Source of the DNA: Spirochaetales bacterium
Lineage (GTDB): Bacteria; Spirochaetota; Spirochaetia; B11-G9
Length of the DNA: 9,859 nucleotides
Direction: 5' to 3'
NCBI GenBank assembly: GCA_027077185.1
Contig: JALTGJ010000197.1
Coordinates: forward strand, 634-10,492
The stretch's first letter is position 1; every line of letters starts with the position of its first letter. The translations under genes were made by a program, and so were the position numbers. This document shows, piece by piece, positions 1 through 6,277 of this stretch. The notes under the pieces are model-generated. The model worked only from the letters and a program-made list of their open reading frames with translations, was not told where the DNA came from and did not search any database.

Positions 1-1051
1 CAAGTGCTCCCTTATAATATACTTCACTTACTTTAAAATCCTTCAAATTATCAACAATTGCAAAATTTGCCTGATACCCTACAGCTACAGCACCAATATC
101 ATGGAGCCTGTAACACTGGGCAGAATTTATGGTAGCCATTTGAACTGCTGTAACTGGATCGACTCCCCTTTCCACTGCCATTCTAAGATGATTATCTATA
201 TGCCCGCTCTTTAAAATATCTTCCGGCTGTCTGTCATCAGTGCAAAACATGCATCGTCTCGAATTCCCCTCTGTAACACCGGAAAGTAATGAATTAAGAT
301 CATGAGCTGCACTCCCCTCCCTCATTAAAACATACATGCCAGCTCTTAATCTCTCTTTCATTTCATCTACTGTTGAACTTTCATGATCCGTTCTAACCCC
401 GGCAGCTGCATAAGCGTTTAAGGCCTTTCCCTCAAGCATAGGTCCATGGCCATCTATAAGTTTATTTCTACTGGAAGCAGTGAGTATTTTATCCAAAATA
501 GAACTGTCTGCATTAATAACAGAAGGATAATCCATAAGTTCACCAAGGCCCAGAACTTTATTATTATCCATAAGCGAATCGATAACAGAAGCATCCAGAA
601 CGGCTCCGGAATGCTCAAAAGAAGTTGCGGGAACACAGGATGGAATCATAAAAAATATATTCATAGGTACAAGTTCTGCAGACCTTATCATAAACTCTAT
701 ACCAGATGCTCCCTTAACATTTGCAATTTCATGAGGATCGGCTATTACAGTTGTTGTCCCCCGTGGAATGACAGCCCTGGCAAAAGAATCAGGAGGTGCA
801 AGAGAGGATTCTATATGGACATGACTGTCAATAAGCCCAGGCATAAGATACTTCCCCTTCACATCAATTTCAATATTTCCCTCATAAAGCCCAATACCAA
901 CAACTCTTCCATTATCAACACCAACACTTCCTGTTATTATTTCATGTGAAAAAACATCCACAATTCTGGCATTTCTAAATACAATGTCACACTTTTTTTT
1001 ACCTGATGCAACTTCTATTTTTCTTTTTAATCTATCTTTATTTGTATTCAT
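1..1051 (-). CDS. ade: Adenine deaminase, N-terminal part (runs off left edge)
   Basis: Adenine deaminase (EC 3.5.4.2, amidohydrolase superfamily) hydrolyses adenine to hypoxanthine and ammonia in the cytoplasm. I translated 350 codons without a stop; the family is usually about 550-600 residues, so roughly 60% is present and the C-terminus lies outside the window. Visible family motifs in order: PGLIDSHVHIESS with the metal-ligand pair His77/His79, PRGTTTVIADPHEIANV (about 96-112), PSCVPAT (137-143), GLGELMDYPSV (168-178), DGHGP (200-204), TDHES (221-225), and FCTDDR (269-274) followed by GHIDNHLRM. Metal-binding and catalytic residues of this half look intact. The ATG at 1049-1051 is preceded by AGGAG six bases upstream. 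It is divergent from the purine permease at 1510, which could supply its substrate. Identification is very secure; the truncation is only the window edge. Confidence 0.97.
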   Translation of the reverse strand, partial: MNTNKDRLKRKIEVASGKKKCDIVFRNARIVDVFSHEIITGSVGVDNGRVVGIGLYEGNIEIDVKGKYLMPGLIDSHVHIESSLAPPDSFARAVIPRGTTTVIADPHEIANVKGASGIEFMIRSAELVPMNIFFMIPSCVPATSFEHSGAVLDASVIDSLMDNNKVLGLGELMDYPSVINADSSILDKILTASSRNKLIDGHGPMLEGKALNAYAAAGVRTDHESSTVDEMKERLRAGMYVLMREGSAAHDLNSLLSGVTEGNSRRCMFCTDDRQPEDILKSGHIDNHLRMAVERGVDPVTAVQMATINSAQCYRLHDIGAVAVGYQANFAIVDNLKDFKVSEVYYKGAL

Positions 1052-1057
1052 CGATAT

Positions 1058-1062
1058 CTCCT
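1058..1062 (-). promoter_or_regulatory. Ribosome binding site of ade
   Basis: AGGAG on the minus strand, six bases before the ATG at 1051. It supports this start over any other near the first family-conserved block. No convincing -35/-10 pair was found upstream for this gene; the A+T-rich stretch 1060-1100 is the likely place for it. Confidence 0.75.
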
Positions 1063-1110
1063 GTAATTGTATTTAATTTATCACATTTTGATTCGATGGG
1101 TACAGGTTAC

Positions 1111-1130
1111 AGACAAGGCATGCCTTGTCT
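1111..1130. repeat. 20-bp perfect palindrome
   Basis: AGACAAGGCATGCCTTGTCT is its own reverse complement over all 20 bases. It abuts the left copy of the direct repeat. It has no T-run, so it is not a standard terminator. It could be a repeat-element end or a protein-binding site; the sequence alone does not decide. Confidence 0.8.
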
Positions 1131-1147
1131 CTGCACGTTTAAAACAT
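1128..1147 (+). repeat. Imperfect direct repeat, left copy
   Basis: TCTCTGCACGTTTAAAACAT matches the copy at 1349-1368 at 17 of 20 positions, including the first nine bases. The two copies lie 221 bp apart and bracket the G+C-rich hairpins. Confidence 0.65.
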
Positions 1148-1181
1148 TTTAATTTCGATCTTTTTGAATTTTACGGGTGTT

Positions 1182-1224
1182 GCCATGTGTAGGGGCGAAT
1201 ATGGAATCCGCCCCTACACATGGC
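1182..1224. repeat. REP-like hairpin 1
   Basis: A perfect 16-bp inverted repeat: GCCATGTGTAGGGGCG (1182-1197) pairs with 1209-1224, around an 11-base loop. It contains the GTAGGGGC arm also found in the neighbouring hairpin and resembles the hairpin at 2877-2931. There is no following T-run, so termination is unlikely to be its main role. It looks like a dispersed palindromic repeat (REP or MITE type), but copy number cannot be judged here. Confidence 0.7.
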
Positions 1225-1243
1225 CGGGCTATGCGGGGGTTCC

Positions 1244-1298
1244 GTCGGTTATTGTTCTATGGGCGCCCACATAGGGGCGCCCCTACAACAAAACCGAC
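1244..1298. repeat. REP-like hairpin 2 (55 nt, imperfect)
   Basis: The arms pair as GTCGGTT/AACCGAC (1244-1250 with 1292-1298), a bulged A at 1251, TTGTT/AACAA (1252-1256 with 1287-1291), a mismatch, TA/TA, a mismatch, then eight G-C pairs (1261-1268 with 1275-1282) closing a six-base loop. It includes the perfect 14-bp palindrome TAGGGGCGCCCCTA at 1272-1285. Read on the minus strand it shows GTAGGGGCG, the same arm as hairpin 1. Regular mismatches within a long stem are typical of REP elements. Confidence 0.65.
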
Positions 1299-1348
1299 CG
1301 CTTCGCGCCCCTCCTATCCCTAACATTTTTGCCTACATAATGTTTGCG

Positions 1349-1368
1349 TCTCTGCACAATTTAAACAT
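1349..1368 (+). repeat. Imperfect direct repeat, right copy
   Basis: TCTCTGCACAATTTAAACAT, 17 of 20 identical to 1128-1147. Together the two copies frame the hairpin cluster, as if the cluster had been inserted in, or duplicated with, this sequence. Confidence 0.6.
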
Positions 1369-1447
1369 GAAATTTTTGTGTTTTTTTAATTTAATTGATA
1401 CATTTTTGATATAAACATAAATAAATATAAATTTATTACTATTTTAC

Positions 1448-1476
1448 TTGCCAATTGGAAAATTACAGGTTATCAT
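1448..1476 (+). promoter_or_regulatory. Candidate promoter of the AzgA-type permease
   Basis: TTGCCA (1448-1453), a 17-base spacer, then TATCAT (1471-1476): five and five matches to the sigma70 -35 and -10 consensus at ideal spacing. The spacer starts within a perfect CCAATTGG palindrome (1451-1458) that could be an operator half or chance. The implied transcript leader is only about 25 bases, too short for a riboswitch. Confidence 0.6.
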
Positions 1477-1509
1477 TGATTGTCAAAAAATTTAATAAGG
1501 AGTTTTTAA

Positions 1510-2802
1510 ATGGAAAAACTTTTCAAACTGAAAGAACATGGTACTTCAGTAAAAGTCGAAGTCCTGGCCGGACTAACCACATTTATGACAATGGCCTACA
1601 TTCTTATTGTCAACCCACTTATTCTGTCTGAGACTGGAATGGATTTTGGAGCAATTTTTACAGCAACTGCTCTATCCGCAGGAGTAGCTACACTAGTAAT
1701 GGCTCTACTCGCCAACCTGCCATTTGCCCTTGCACCGGGAATGGGACTTAATGCTTTTTTTGCATATACTGTTGTATTAGGCATGGGGTATAGTTGGGAA
1801 TTTGCACTGACCGCAGTTTTTCTGGAAGGTATAATATTCCTGATTCTTACAGCCTTCAACGTTCGTGAAGCAATAGTTAACTCAATCCCACCAACAATTA
1901 AAAATGCTATTTCTGTTGGTATTGGACTGTTTATAGCTTTTATTGGACTTGTTAACGCTGATATTATTGTTGGTGGAGGAGGAACTGTTGTATCTTTAGG
2001 TGTAGTAACAAGCGGCAATGGGTTACTTGCAATAATAGGTATTGTAATTACAGGAGTACTTCTTGCCTTTAAAGTTAGAGGAGCACTATTAATTGGTATA
2101 GTAGCAACAACAATTATAGGATTCCCAATGGGAATAACCCACCTTCCTGCAGCAGGCAGCAGCTGGGCTCCACCGTCACTGGCTCCAATACTCTTTAAGT
2201 TTGACTTTTCTCATATTTTCTCTATGGATATGCTTATTATTCTGTTTACATTCCTTTTTGTAGATATGTTTGATACCGTAGGAACACTTATTGGTGTATC
2301 TACAAAAGCAGGCCTTATAGATGAAAAAGGAAATATTCCTAAAGTAAAAGCTGCTCTTTTTGCAGATGCAGTTGGTACAACCCTTGGTGCATGTCTGGGT
2401 ACAAGTACAGTAACAACCTATGTTGAAAGTGCTGCAGGTGTTGCTGAAGGTGGAAAAACAGGATTAACAGCTTTTACAGCAGCTATTCTGTTTCTTATTG
2501 CTCTATTTCTGTCTCCTCTGTTTCTAATGGTTCCGGGTGCTGCAACAGCCCCTGTTCTGGTACTGGTGGGACTATTTATGATGACTCCAATTAAAAAAAT
2601 AGATTTTGATGATTTTACAGAAGCAATCCCTGCTTTTTTAACTATTATTATGATGCCTCTTACTTACAGTATTGCAGATGGTATTATGTTCGGTATGCTT
2701 GCTTTTGTTGTTCTAAAAGTTCTTACAGGGAAGGCAAAAGATGTTCATCCTGTAACATATATCGTAGGTATTTTATTTCTGCTCAAATATATTCTAAAAT
2801 AG
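1510..2802 (+). CDS. Purine permease, NCS2 family, AzgA/PbuG branch (adenine/guanine/hypoxanthine)
   Basis: Integral inner-membrane symporter for purine bases, 430 residues, the usual length of the AzgA-like NCS2 branch (E. coli AdeP/GhxP, B. subtilis PbuG/PbuO). Family landmarks are visible: an N-terminal VEVLAGLTTFMTMAYILIVN block (16-35), the substrate-site region APGMGLNAFFAYTVV (75-89), FVDMFDTVGTLIGV (250-263) and GTSTVTTYVESAAGVAEGG (297-315). Most of the chain is hydrophobic, in keeping with about 12-14 membrane segments. The ATG follows AAGGAG (1497-1502) by seven bases. It is divergent from adenine deaminase, so adenine and hypoxanthine are the most natural substrates. The exact base preference within this branch cannot be read from the sequence. 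It ends at a strong terminator. Confidence 0.93.
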   Translation: MEKLFKLKEHGTSVKVEVLAGLTTFMTMAYILIVNPLILSETGMDFGAIFTATALSAGVATLVMALLANLPFALAPGMGLNAFFAYTVVLGMGYSWEFALTAVFLEGIIFLILTAFNVREAIVNSIPPTIKNAISVGIGLFIAFIGLVNADIIVGGGGTVVSLGVVTSGNGLLAIIGIVITGVLLAFKVRGALLIGIVATTIIGFPMGITHLPAAGSSWAPPSLAPILFKFDFSHIFSMDMLIILFTFLFVDMFDTVGTLIGVSTKAGLIDEKGNIPKVKAALFADAVGTTLGACLGTSTVTTYVESAAGVAEGGKTGLTAFTAAILFLIALFLSPLFLMVPGAATAPVLVLVGLFMMTPIKKIDFDDFTEAIPAFLTIIMMPLTYSIADGIMFGMLAFVVLKVLTGKAKDVHPVTYIVGILFLLKYILK

Positions 2803-2823
2803 ATTTTTGTAAGCAATCACAAT

Positions 2824-2864
2824 ACAAAAAAGGCTGTCTATTTTTTTTAGACAGCCTTTTTTGT
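2824..2864. terminator. Bidirectional intrinsic terminator between convergent permease and Fe-S subunit genes
   Basis: A perfect 17-bp stem (2824-2840 with 2848-2864) around a T-rich seven-base loop. The core is AGGCTGTCTA/TAGACAGCCT, with A-run and T-run outer pairs, so it gives a U-tract on either strand. It ends the permease transcript (stop at 2802) and can also end the minus-strand transcript from 3408. Confidence 0.92.
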
Positions 2865-2876
2865 GTATATGCGTAA

Positions 2877-2931
2877 AGTAGGGACAGTCACACAGGATTT
2901 GCTTTGCAAACCCTGTGTGGCTGTCCCTACT
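2877..2931. repeat. REP-like hairpin 3 (55 nt)
   Basis: Arms 2877-2902 and 2906-2931 pair over 26 positions with two imperfections, around a three-base TTT loop. The arm starts AGTAGGGACAGTCACACAGG. It sits seven bases beyond the stop codon of the Fe-S subunit gene and has no U-tract, so the neighbouring 2824-2864 structure is the better terminator. The GTAGGG foot and 55-base length match hairpin 2 in the ade-permease gap. It may also protect the 3' end of the mRNA. Confidence 0.75.
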
Positions 2932-2937
2932 GTGTTT

Positions 2938-3408
2938 CTATTTTGATCGCATTATCTTTGCAGCATTTTCTACGGCATCGATTATTTGCTGATACCCGGT
3001 ACATCTGCATAGATTTCCTGCGATTGCCTTTTTTATTCGGTCTCTTGATGGGTTTTTATCCTGCAATAGAAGGGAATGAGCACTCATTACCATACCAGGA
3101 GTACAAAAGCCGCATTGTATTGCTCCTGCATCAATAAAGGCCTGTTGTATAGGATGCAGAGTACCGTCTTTTGCCTCCATACCTTCAATAGTTACAATTT
3201 CTTTACCAATTACTTTTTCCAATTTTACAACACAGGAACGTTTTGAGCTTCCATCAATCAATACAGTACATGCACCGCAAACACCTATATTACACCCATT
3301 TTTAGTTCCGGTAAGATCTAATTTATTTCGAAGGTATTCTATAAGAGACATTTTCATATCTGAATCCGGAATTTCATAAAGTTTTCCATTTACAGTAATT
3401 TTATTCAT
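2938..3408 (-). CDS. [2Fe-2S] subunit of a xanthine dehydrogenase-type molybdenum hydroxylase
   Basis: Small electron-transfer subunit, 156 residues, the normal length for XdhC/CoxS/YagT-type proteins. The N-terminal plant-ferredoxin-like domain has Cys39, Cys44, Cys47 and Cys59 (GCNIGVCGAC...C); the C-terminal helical [2Fe-2S] domain has Cys99/Cys102 (QCGFCTPGM) and Cys134/Cys136 (NLCRCTGY). All eight cluster ligands are present. It passes electrons between the molybdopterin site and a FAD subunit. The start is ATG 3408 with GAGGAG upstream (about seven bases); a longer in-frame extension to 3522 is hydrophobic and unlike the family, so it is rejected. Neither the molybdopterin nor the FAD subunit is in the window. 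Purine neighbours favour xanthine/hypoxanthine oxidation, but other substrates (CO, nicotinate, aldehydes) use the same small subunit. Confidence 0.93.
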   Translation of the reverse strand: MNKITVNGKLYEIPDSDMKMSLIEYLRNKLDLTGTKNGCNIGVCGACTVLIDGSSKRSCVVKLEKVIGKEIVTIEGMEAKDGTLHPIQQAFIDAGAIQCGFCTPGMVMSAHSLLLQDKNPSRDRIKKAIAGNLCRCTGYQQIIDAVENAAKIMRSK

Positions 3409-3627
3409 ATCCAAACTCCTCGTAAAATATTGTATTATAAAACAATTCAAATTAAAAGTATATTTTAATGTATAAATCAAAAATAAGTTAATTATAGCAA
3501 TATTATCGCAAGAATAAGCCACTTTTTTTACAATATACTAAAATTTATCAATATTTATGTATTTTTTTCTTGACTTACAATAATAGTATAGTATACTTAT
3601 CCAAATAATTTTTAAAGGAGCAAATGT
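3409..3627. promoter_or_regulatory. A+T-rich divergent control region, Fe-S subunit / xanthine-urate permease
   Basis: 219 bp between two divergent starts. On the minus strand a TATAAT lies at 3434-3439 before the Fe-S subunit gene, though with only a weak -35. On the plus strand the permease promoter lies at 3570-3597. The shared region suggests joint control of uptake and oxidation. No riboswitch aptamer is recognisable. Confidence 0.5.
3570..3597 (+). promoter_or_regulatory. Promoter of the NCS2 permease, with overlapping palindrome
   Basis: TTGACT (3570-3575), 16-base spacer, TATACT (3592-3597): a near-consensus sigma70-type promoter. A perfect odd palindrome, AGTATA-G-TATACT (3585-3597), covers the -10 box and could be an operator where a repressor blocks polymerase. 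The A+T-rich composition makes a chance palindrome possible. The leader would be about 25 bases. Confidence 0.65.
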
Positions 3628-5034
3628 ATGAGCGATTCGGCAGAAAAAAGAATTTCTACTGATATGATCTTCAATCTTGAAGATAACCCACCTGCAATTC
3701 AGGCCTTCCTGGCAGCATTACAGCACATGATGGCAATTTTTGTAGGAATTATAACACCTCCACTTATTATTGGTGGAGCACTGGGTCTTCCTCCGGACTT
3801 AAAAGCATATATAATTAATATGGCACTTTTTGTTTCCGGTCTGGCAACCTTTATACAGGTAAAAAAAATCGGCCCGGTAGGTTCCGGTCTTTTAAGTATA
3901 CAGGGAACAAGTTTTACTTTTCTTGGCCTTTGTATCGGTATTGGTTTTTCTGTTCTTAATTCGGGAGGAAGCCCTGAGCAGGCTCTTGGTACTATCTTTG
4001 GAGTAGCTTTAATAATGTCACCGGTAGAAATGATCTTCTCAAGATTTATTCCGGCACTTAAGAAAATTATTACACCCCTGGTAAGTGGTATTGTTGTAAC
4101 TCTTATTGGTCTCTCACTTATTAAAGTTGGTATAACTGACATAGGTGGAGGACAGTGGCTCCTTGACAACAAACCCGAGTTTTTCGGAAGCGGAACAAAC
4201 ATAATACTTGCATCAATTGTTCTACTTACAATTATATTTTTTAACAGAAGCAAAAATAAATGGTTAAGAATGGGTGCAATTGTTATAGGACTTGTTGTGG
4301 GCTATATTGTCGCTGCAGCCATGGGACTTGTTAATTTTGGTAAAATGAGTGGATTAAGTGTTATAAATGTTCCAATTCCTTTCAGATTTGGATTTCATAT
4401 AGCTGGTGGATATTTAATTCCAATGGGTCTGCTCTATCTAATAACAACTGTAGAATCAATTGGTGACCTGACAGCAACTTCAATGATTTCCGGAGAACCT
4501 ATTTCCGGCGATCTATACTTTAAACGAATTTCCGGTGGTGTACTTGGTGATGGTATAAACTCTGCACTTGCAGCAGTTTTCAACTCTTTTCCAAATACTA
4601 CTTTCAGCCAGAATAATGGTGTTATTCAGATGACAGGAGTTGCAAGCAGAAGAGTTGGTTTCTGGATTGCGGGACTTCTTGTTCTCTTTGGACTTTTCCC
4701 AGTAGTTGGTGGAGTATTCTCACTTATTCCTAATTCTGTTCTTGGTGGTGCAACAATTATTATGTTTGGTACAGTTGCTGCTTCCGGTATTAGAATTATT
4801 GCAAGTAACATTATAGACAGAAGAGGTGTTATTATTATGGCAATTTCTTTTGGACTTGGGATGGGTGTTGCATTCAGACCTGAAGTACTTAGCCATGCAC
4901 CTTATATTATTAAACAGATTTTTGGTTCTGCAATTACAACCGGTGGATTAACAGCTATTTTTCTAAATATTGTTCTTCCAAGATCTCTTAGAAAACAAAC
5001 TGCAGGAAGCAACCCTATGGGTGATATGGGTTAA
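3628..5034 (+). CDS. Xanthine/urate-type nucleobase:cation symporter (NCS2, NAT branch)
   Basis: Inner-membrane purine symporter, 468 residues, usual NAT/NCS2 length, mostly hydrophobic (about 14 membrane segments). Key NAT positions are visible: QHMMA with His33, TTVESIGDLTATS with Glu276, LGDG with Asp308, and SQNNGVIQMTG with Gln328/Asn329. These sit at a constant offset of four to E. coli XanQ Glu272, Asp304, Gln324 and Asn325, so the binding site looks intact. The segment LLSIQGTSFTF has Ser95 where XanQ has Asn93; UapA-type urate/xanthine carriers also have Ser there, so urate is a plausible substrate. This reading of specificity is inference. Uracil (UraA) is less likely. The start follows AAAGGAG (3614-3620) by seven bases. 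It is divergent from the Fe-S subunit of a xanthine-dehydrogenase-type enzyme and ends at its own terminator. Confidence 0.92.
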   Translation: MSDSAEKRISTDMIFNLEDNPPAIQAFLAALQHMMAIFVGIITPPLIIGGALGLPPDLKAYIINMALFVSGLATFIQVKKIGPVGSGLLSIQGTSFTFLGLCIGIGFSVLNSGGSPEQALGTIFGVALIMSPVEMIFSRFIPALKKIITPLVSGIVVTLIGLSLIKVGITDIGGGQWLLDNKPEFFGSGTNIILASIVLLTIIFFNRSKNKWLRMGAIVIGLVVGYIVAAAMGLVNFGKMSGLSVINVPIPFRFGFHIAGGYLIPMGLLYLITTVESIGDLTATSMISGEPISGDLYFKRISGGVLGDGINSALAAVFNSFPNTTFSQNNGVIQMTGVASRRVGFWIAGLLVLFGLFPVVGGVFSLIPNSVLGGATIIMFGTVAASGIRIIASNIIDRRGVIIMAISFGLGMGVAFRPEVLSHAPYIIKQIFGSAITTGGLTAIFLNIVLPRSLRKQTAGSNPMGDMG

Positions 5035-5066
5035 AAAATAGTAAGCATATTTAATGCGTTTATTAT

Positions 5067-5096
5067 GGGCTGCCCTAAAAAGGGCAGCCTTTTTTA
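5067..5096 (+). terminator. Intrinsic terminator of the NCS2 permease
   Basis: GGCTGCCCT (5068-5076) pairs with AGGGCAGCC (5081-5089) around a four-A loop, followed directly by seven T. It separates the permease transcript from the cupin gene, which has its own promoter. Confidence 0.9.
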
Positions 5097-5130
5097 TTCT
5101 TGCTCTGGAAGAATTTTTTATTTTCCTTCC

Positions 5131-5159
5131 TTGCAAACACACTCTTTAAGTATTACTAT
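5131..5159 (+). promoter_or_regulatory. Candidate promoter of the cupin gene
   Basis: TTGCAA (5131-5136), 17-base spacer, TACTAT (5154-5159). It lies downstream of the permease terminator, so the cupin is probably transcribed on its own. The leader would be about 15 bases and contain the AAGGAG at 5167-5172. Confidence 0.5.
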
Positions 5160-5179
5160 TTAAGAGAAGGAGAAATAAA

Positions 5180-5491
5180 ATGTTAGATGAAGCAATTAAT
5201 TGTAATTCTCTGGAATGGCAGGAAGCAGGGGAACCTTATTACAAGGGGACCCAGATTAAAATCCTTAGAGAAGATAAAAACAGCCGCTGTGTAATCCTGA
5301 AACTTCCAAAGGGTTTTCGTATGGAAGGGCATACTCATATCCATGAAGAACAGCACTTTATACTGAAAGGGCAATACGAAATAAATGGTCAGGTTTTCAG
5401 CCAGGGGACCTATCAACTTATCCACACAGATATGACCCATGGACCTTTTACATCCGAAACCGGAGCGGAAGTACTTATAATCTGGCAATAG
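5180..5491 (+). CDS. Small single-domain cupin protein, function unknown
   Basis: 103 residues forming one cupin beta-barrel. Motif 1 is seen at GHTHIHEEQHFILKG (50-64), with His51, His53, His55, Glu56/57 and His59 as candidate metal ligands. Motif 2 is seen around GTYQLIHTDMTHGPF (76-90), with His82 and His87. A metal site is therefore likely, although the metal and substrate are unknown. Small stand-alone cupins of this type include sugar-binding, dioxygenase-like and ChrR-like anti-sigma proteins; nothing here chooses among them. The start is well placed, with AAGGAG (5167-5172) seven bases before ATG. It follows the permease on the same strand but past a terminator, so a purine role is not implied. 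It converges with the sirtuin gene at a 32-bp gap. Confidence 0.85.
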   Translation: MLDEAINCNSLEWQEAGEPYYKGTQIKILREDKNSRCVILKLPKGFRMEGHTHIHEEQHFILKGQYEINGQVFSQGTYQLIHTDMTHGPFTSETGAEVLIIWQ

Positions 5492-5523
5492 AGACAGAGA
5501 ACTTTTATCTTACTGCACTTGTA

Positions 5524-6273
5524 TTATGACTTTATTATCTTATTCAGAAGAGTCTCCAAAACTTCTGTTGCTTTTCCTTCGAGATAAATATCGGTAATGG
5601 TATTCGTATAGTTTGATGGTTTTATATTTATCTCGATAATTTTTGCACCCCTCTGCCTCGCCTGATAAGGGATCATAGAGGCGGGCATTATTTCTCCGGT
5701 TGTTCCAATAAGAATAATAAGTTCAGATTTTGTGGCCTCCAGTAAGGACCCTTTACTGACTGCTTCAGGAATAGGTTCACCAAAAAAAACAAAGTCAGGT
5801 TTAAGAACAGCTCCGCAAGCTTTACATACAGGAGGAAGAACTTTAAGGGAGCTCTCTTCTGCAATATACTTACTGCTGCATTCTGTACAAATAAGCACAT
5901 TAGAAGTTCCATGATACTCGATCACATTAGATGATCCTGCTCTTTGGTGAAGATTATCTATATTCTGAGTAATAATAGATTGAAGATGATTCTCAGTTTC
6001 AAGCCAGGCTAAAGCATAATGAGCTGAATTGGGAACAGCCTTCCCAAAATTGTCATAAAAAACCTCTTTAATAAGTTCCCATGATTTTAGAGTATTACTC
6101 TGGAAATAACTGATATCAAGGAAAACCGGATCATATTTATTCCACAATCCATTTTCTCCCCTAAAAGGAGGTATGCCACTTTCTACTGATATACCAGCCC
6201 CTGTAAAAGCGCTTGTCCTTTTAGAATTTAGAATATACCCCGCAGCTTCCTCATAAAGCTTTACTTCAGTCAT
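5524..6273 (-). CDS. Sir2-family NAD-dependent protein deacylase (sirtuin)
   Basis: 249 residues, the typical length of a bacterial CobB-like sirtuin. It removes acyl groups from lysines with NAD, releasing nicotinamide. Motifs in order: GAGIS (25-29), SGIPPFRG (32-39), GLW (42-44), TQNIDNLH (102-109) with the catalytic-pocket Asn104/Asp106, His121 as general base (EYHG), zinc ligands Cys129, Cys132, Cys150 and Cys153, KPDFVFFGE (158-166), and GTTGEIMPAS (190-199) where most members have GTS. The active site is complete. The Tyr-x-x-Arg pair marking SIRT5/CobB desuccinylases is not evident, so acyl preference is open. It is the last gene of a three-gene operon. The start lies four bases after the hpt stop (TGATATAATG) and has no good Shine-Dalgarno site, suggesting translation coupled to hpt. 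Confidence 0.94.
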   Translation of the reverse strand: MTEVKLYEEAAGYILNSKRTSAFTGAGISVESGIPPFRGENGLWNKYDPVFLDISYFQSNTLKSWELIKEVFYDNFGKAVPNSAHYALAWLETENHLQSIITQNIDNLHQRAGSSNVIEYHGTSNVLICTECSSKYIAEESSLKVLPPVCKACGAVLKPDFVFFGEPIPEAVSKGSLLEATKSELIILIGTTGEIMPASMIPYQARQRGAKIIEINIKPSNYTNTITDIYLEGKATEVLETLLNKIIKS

Positions 6274-6277
6274 TATA

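Larger units (their letters stand above)
1052..1509. other. 458-bp divergent intergenic region with palindrome cluster
   Basis: This gap separates the ade and permease starts. From left to right it holds the ade leader, a 20-bp perfect palindrome (1111-1130), one copy of a direct repeat (1128-1147), a hairpin (1182-1224), a second long hairpin (1244-1298), the second direct-repeat copy (1349-1368), then A+T-rich DNA with the permease promoter (1448-1476). The middle part, about 1180-1320, is clearly richer in G+C than the surrounding genes. A 64-codon open frame at 1220-1414 crosses the palindromes and has no ribosome binding site or recognisable protein content, so I do not call it a gene. 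Confidence 0.8.

Noticed and set aside
446..949. 167-codon open frame on the plus strand opposite ade
   Set aside because: It is antisense to a clearly conserved adenine deaminase and its composition is unlike a real protein.
1111..1368. CRISPR array
   Set aside because: Only two imperfect copies of a short repeat, with no regular spacers and no cas genes nearby.
1220..1414. 64-codon open frame on the plus strand in the palindrome cluster
   Set aside because: It is made largely of the hairpin sequences, has no ribosome binding site and shows no protein family features.
1400..1509. Purine riboswitch upstream of the first permease (also checked 3409-3627)
   Set aside because: No three-way-junction aptamer is recognisable and the predicted leaders are only about 25 bases.
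1596..2018. Open frames opposite the two permeases (also 3699-4253, 4626-4811)
   Set aside because: They are shadows of long hydrophobic genes, without ribosome binding sites or family motifs.
3409..3522. N-terminal extension of the Fe-S subunit to an upstream ATG
   Set aside because: The extra 38 residues are unlike the family, and the ATG at 3408 has a good ribosome binding site and gives the standard length.
5492..5523. Terminator between the convergent cupin and sirtuin genes
   Set aside because: The 32-bp gap has no stem followed by a T-run; termination here is not evident.
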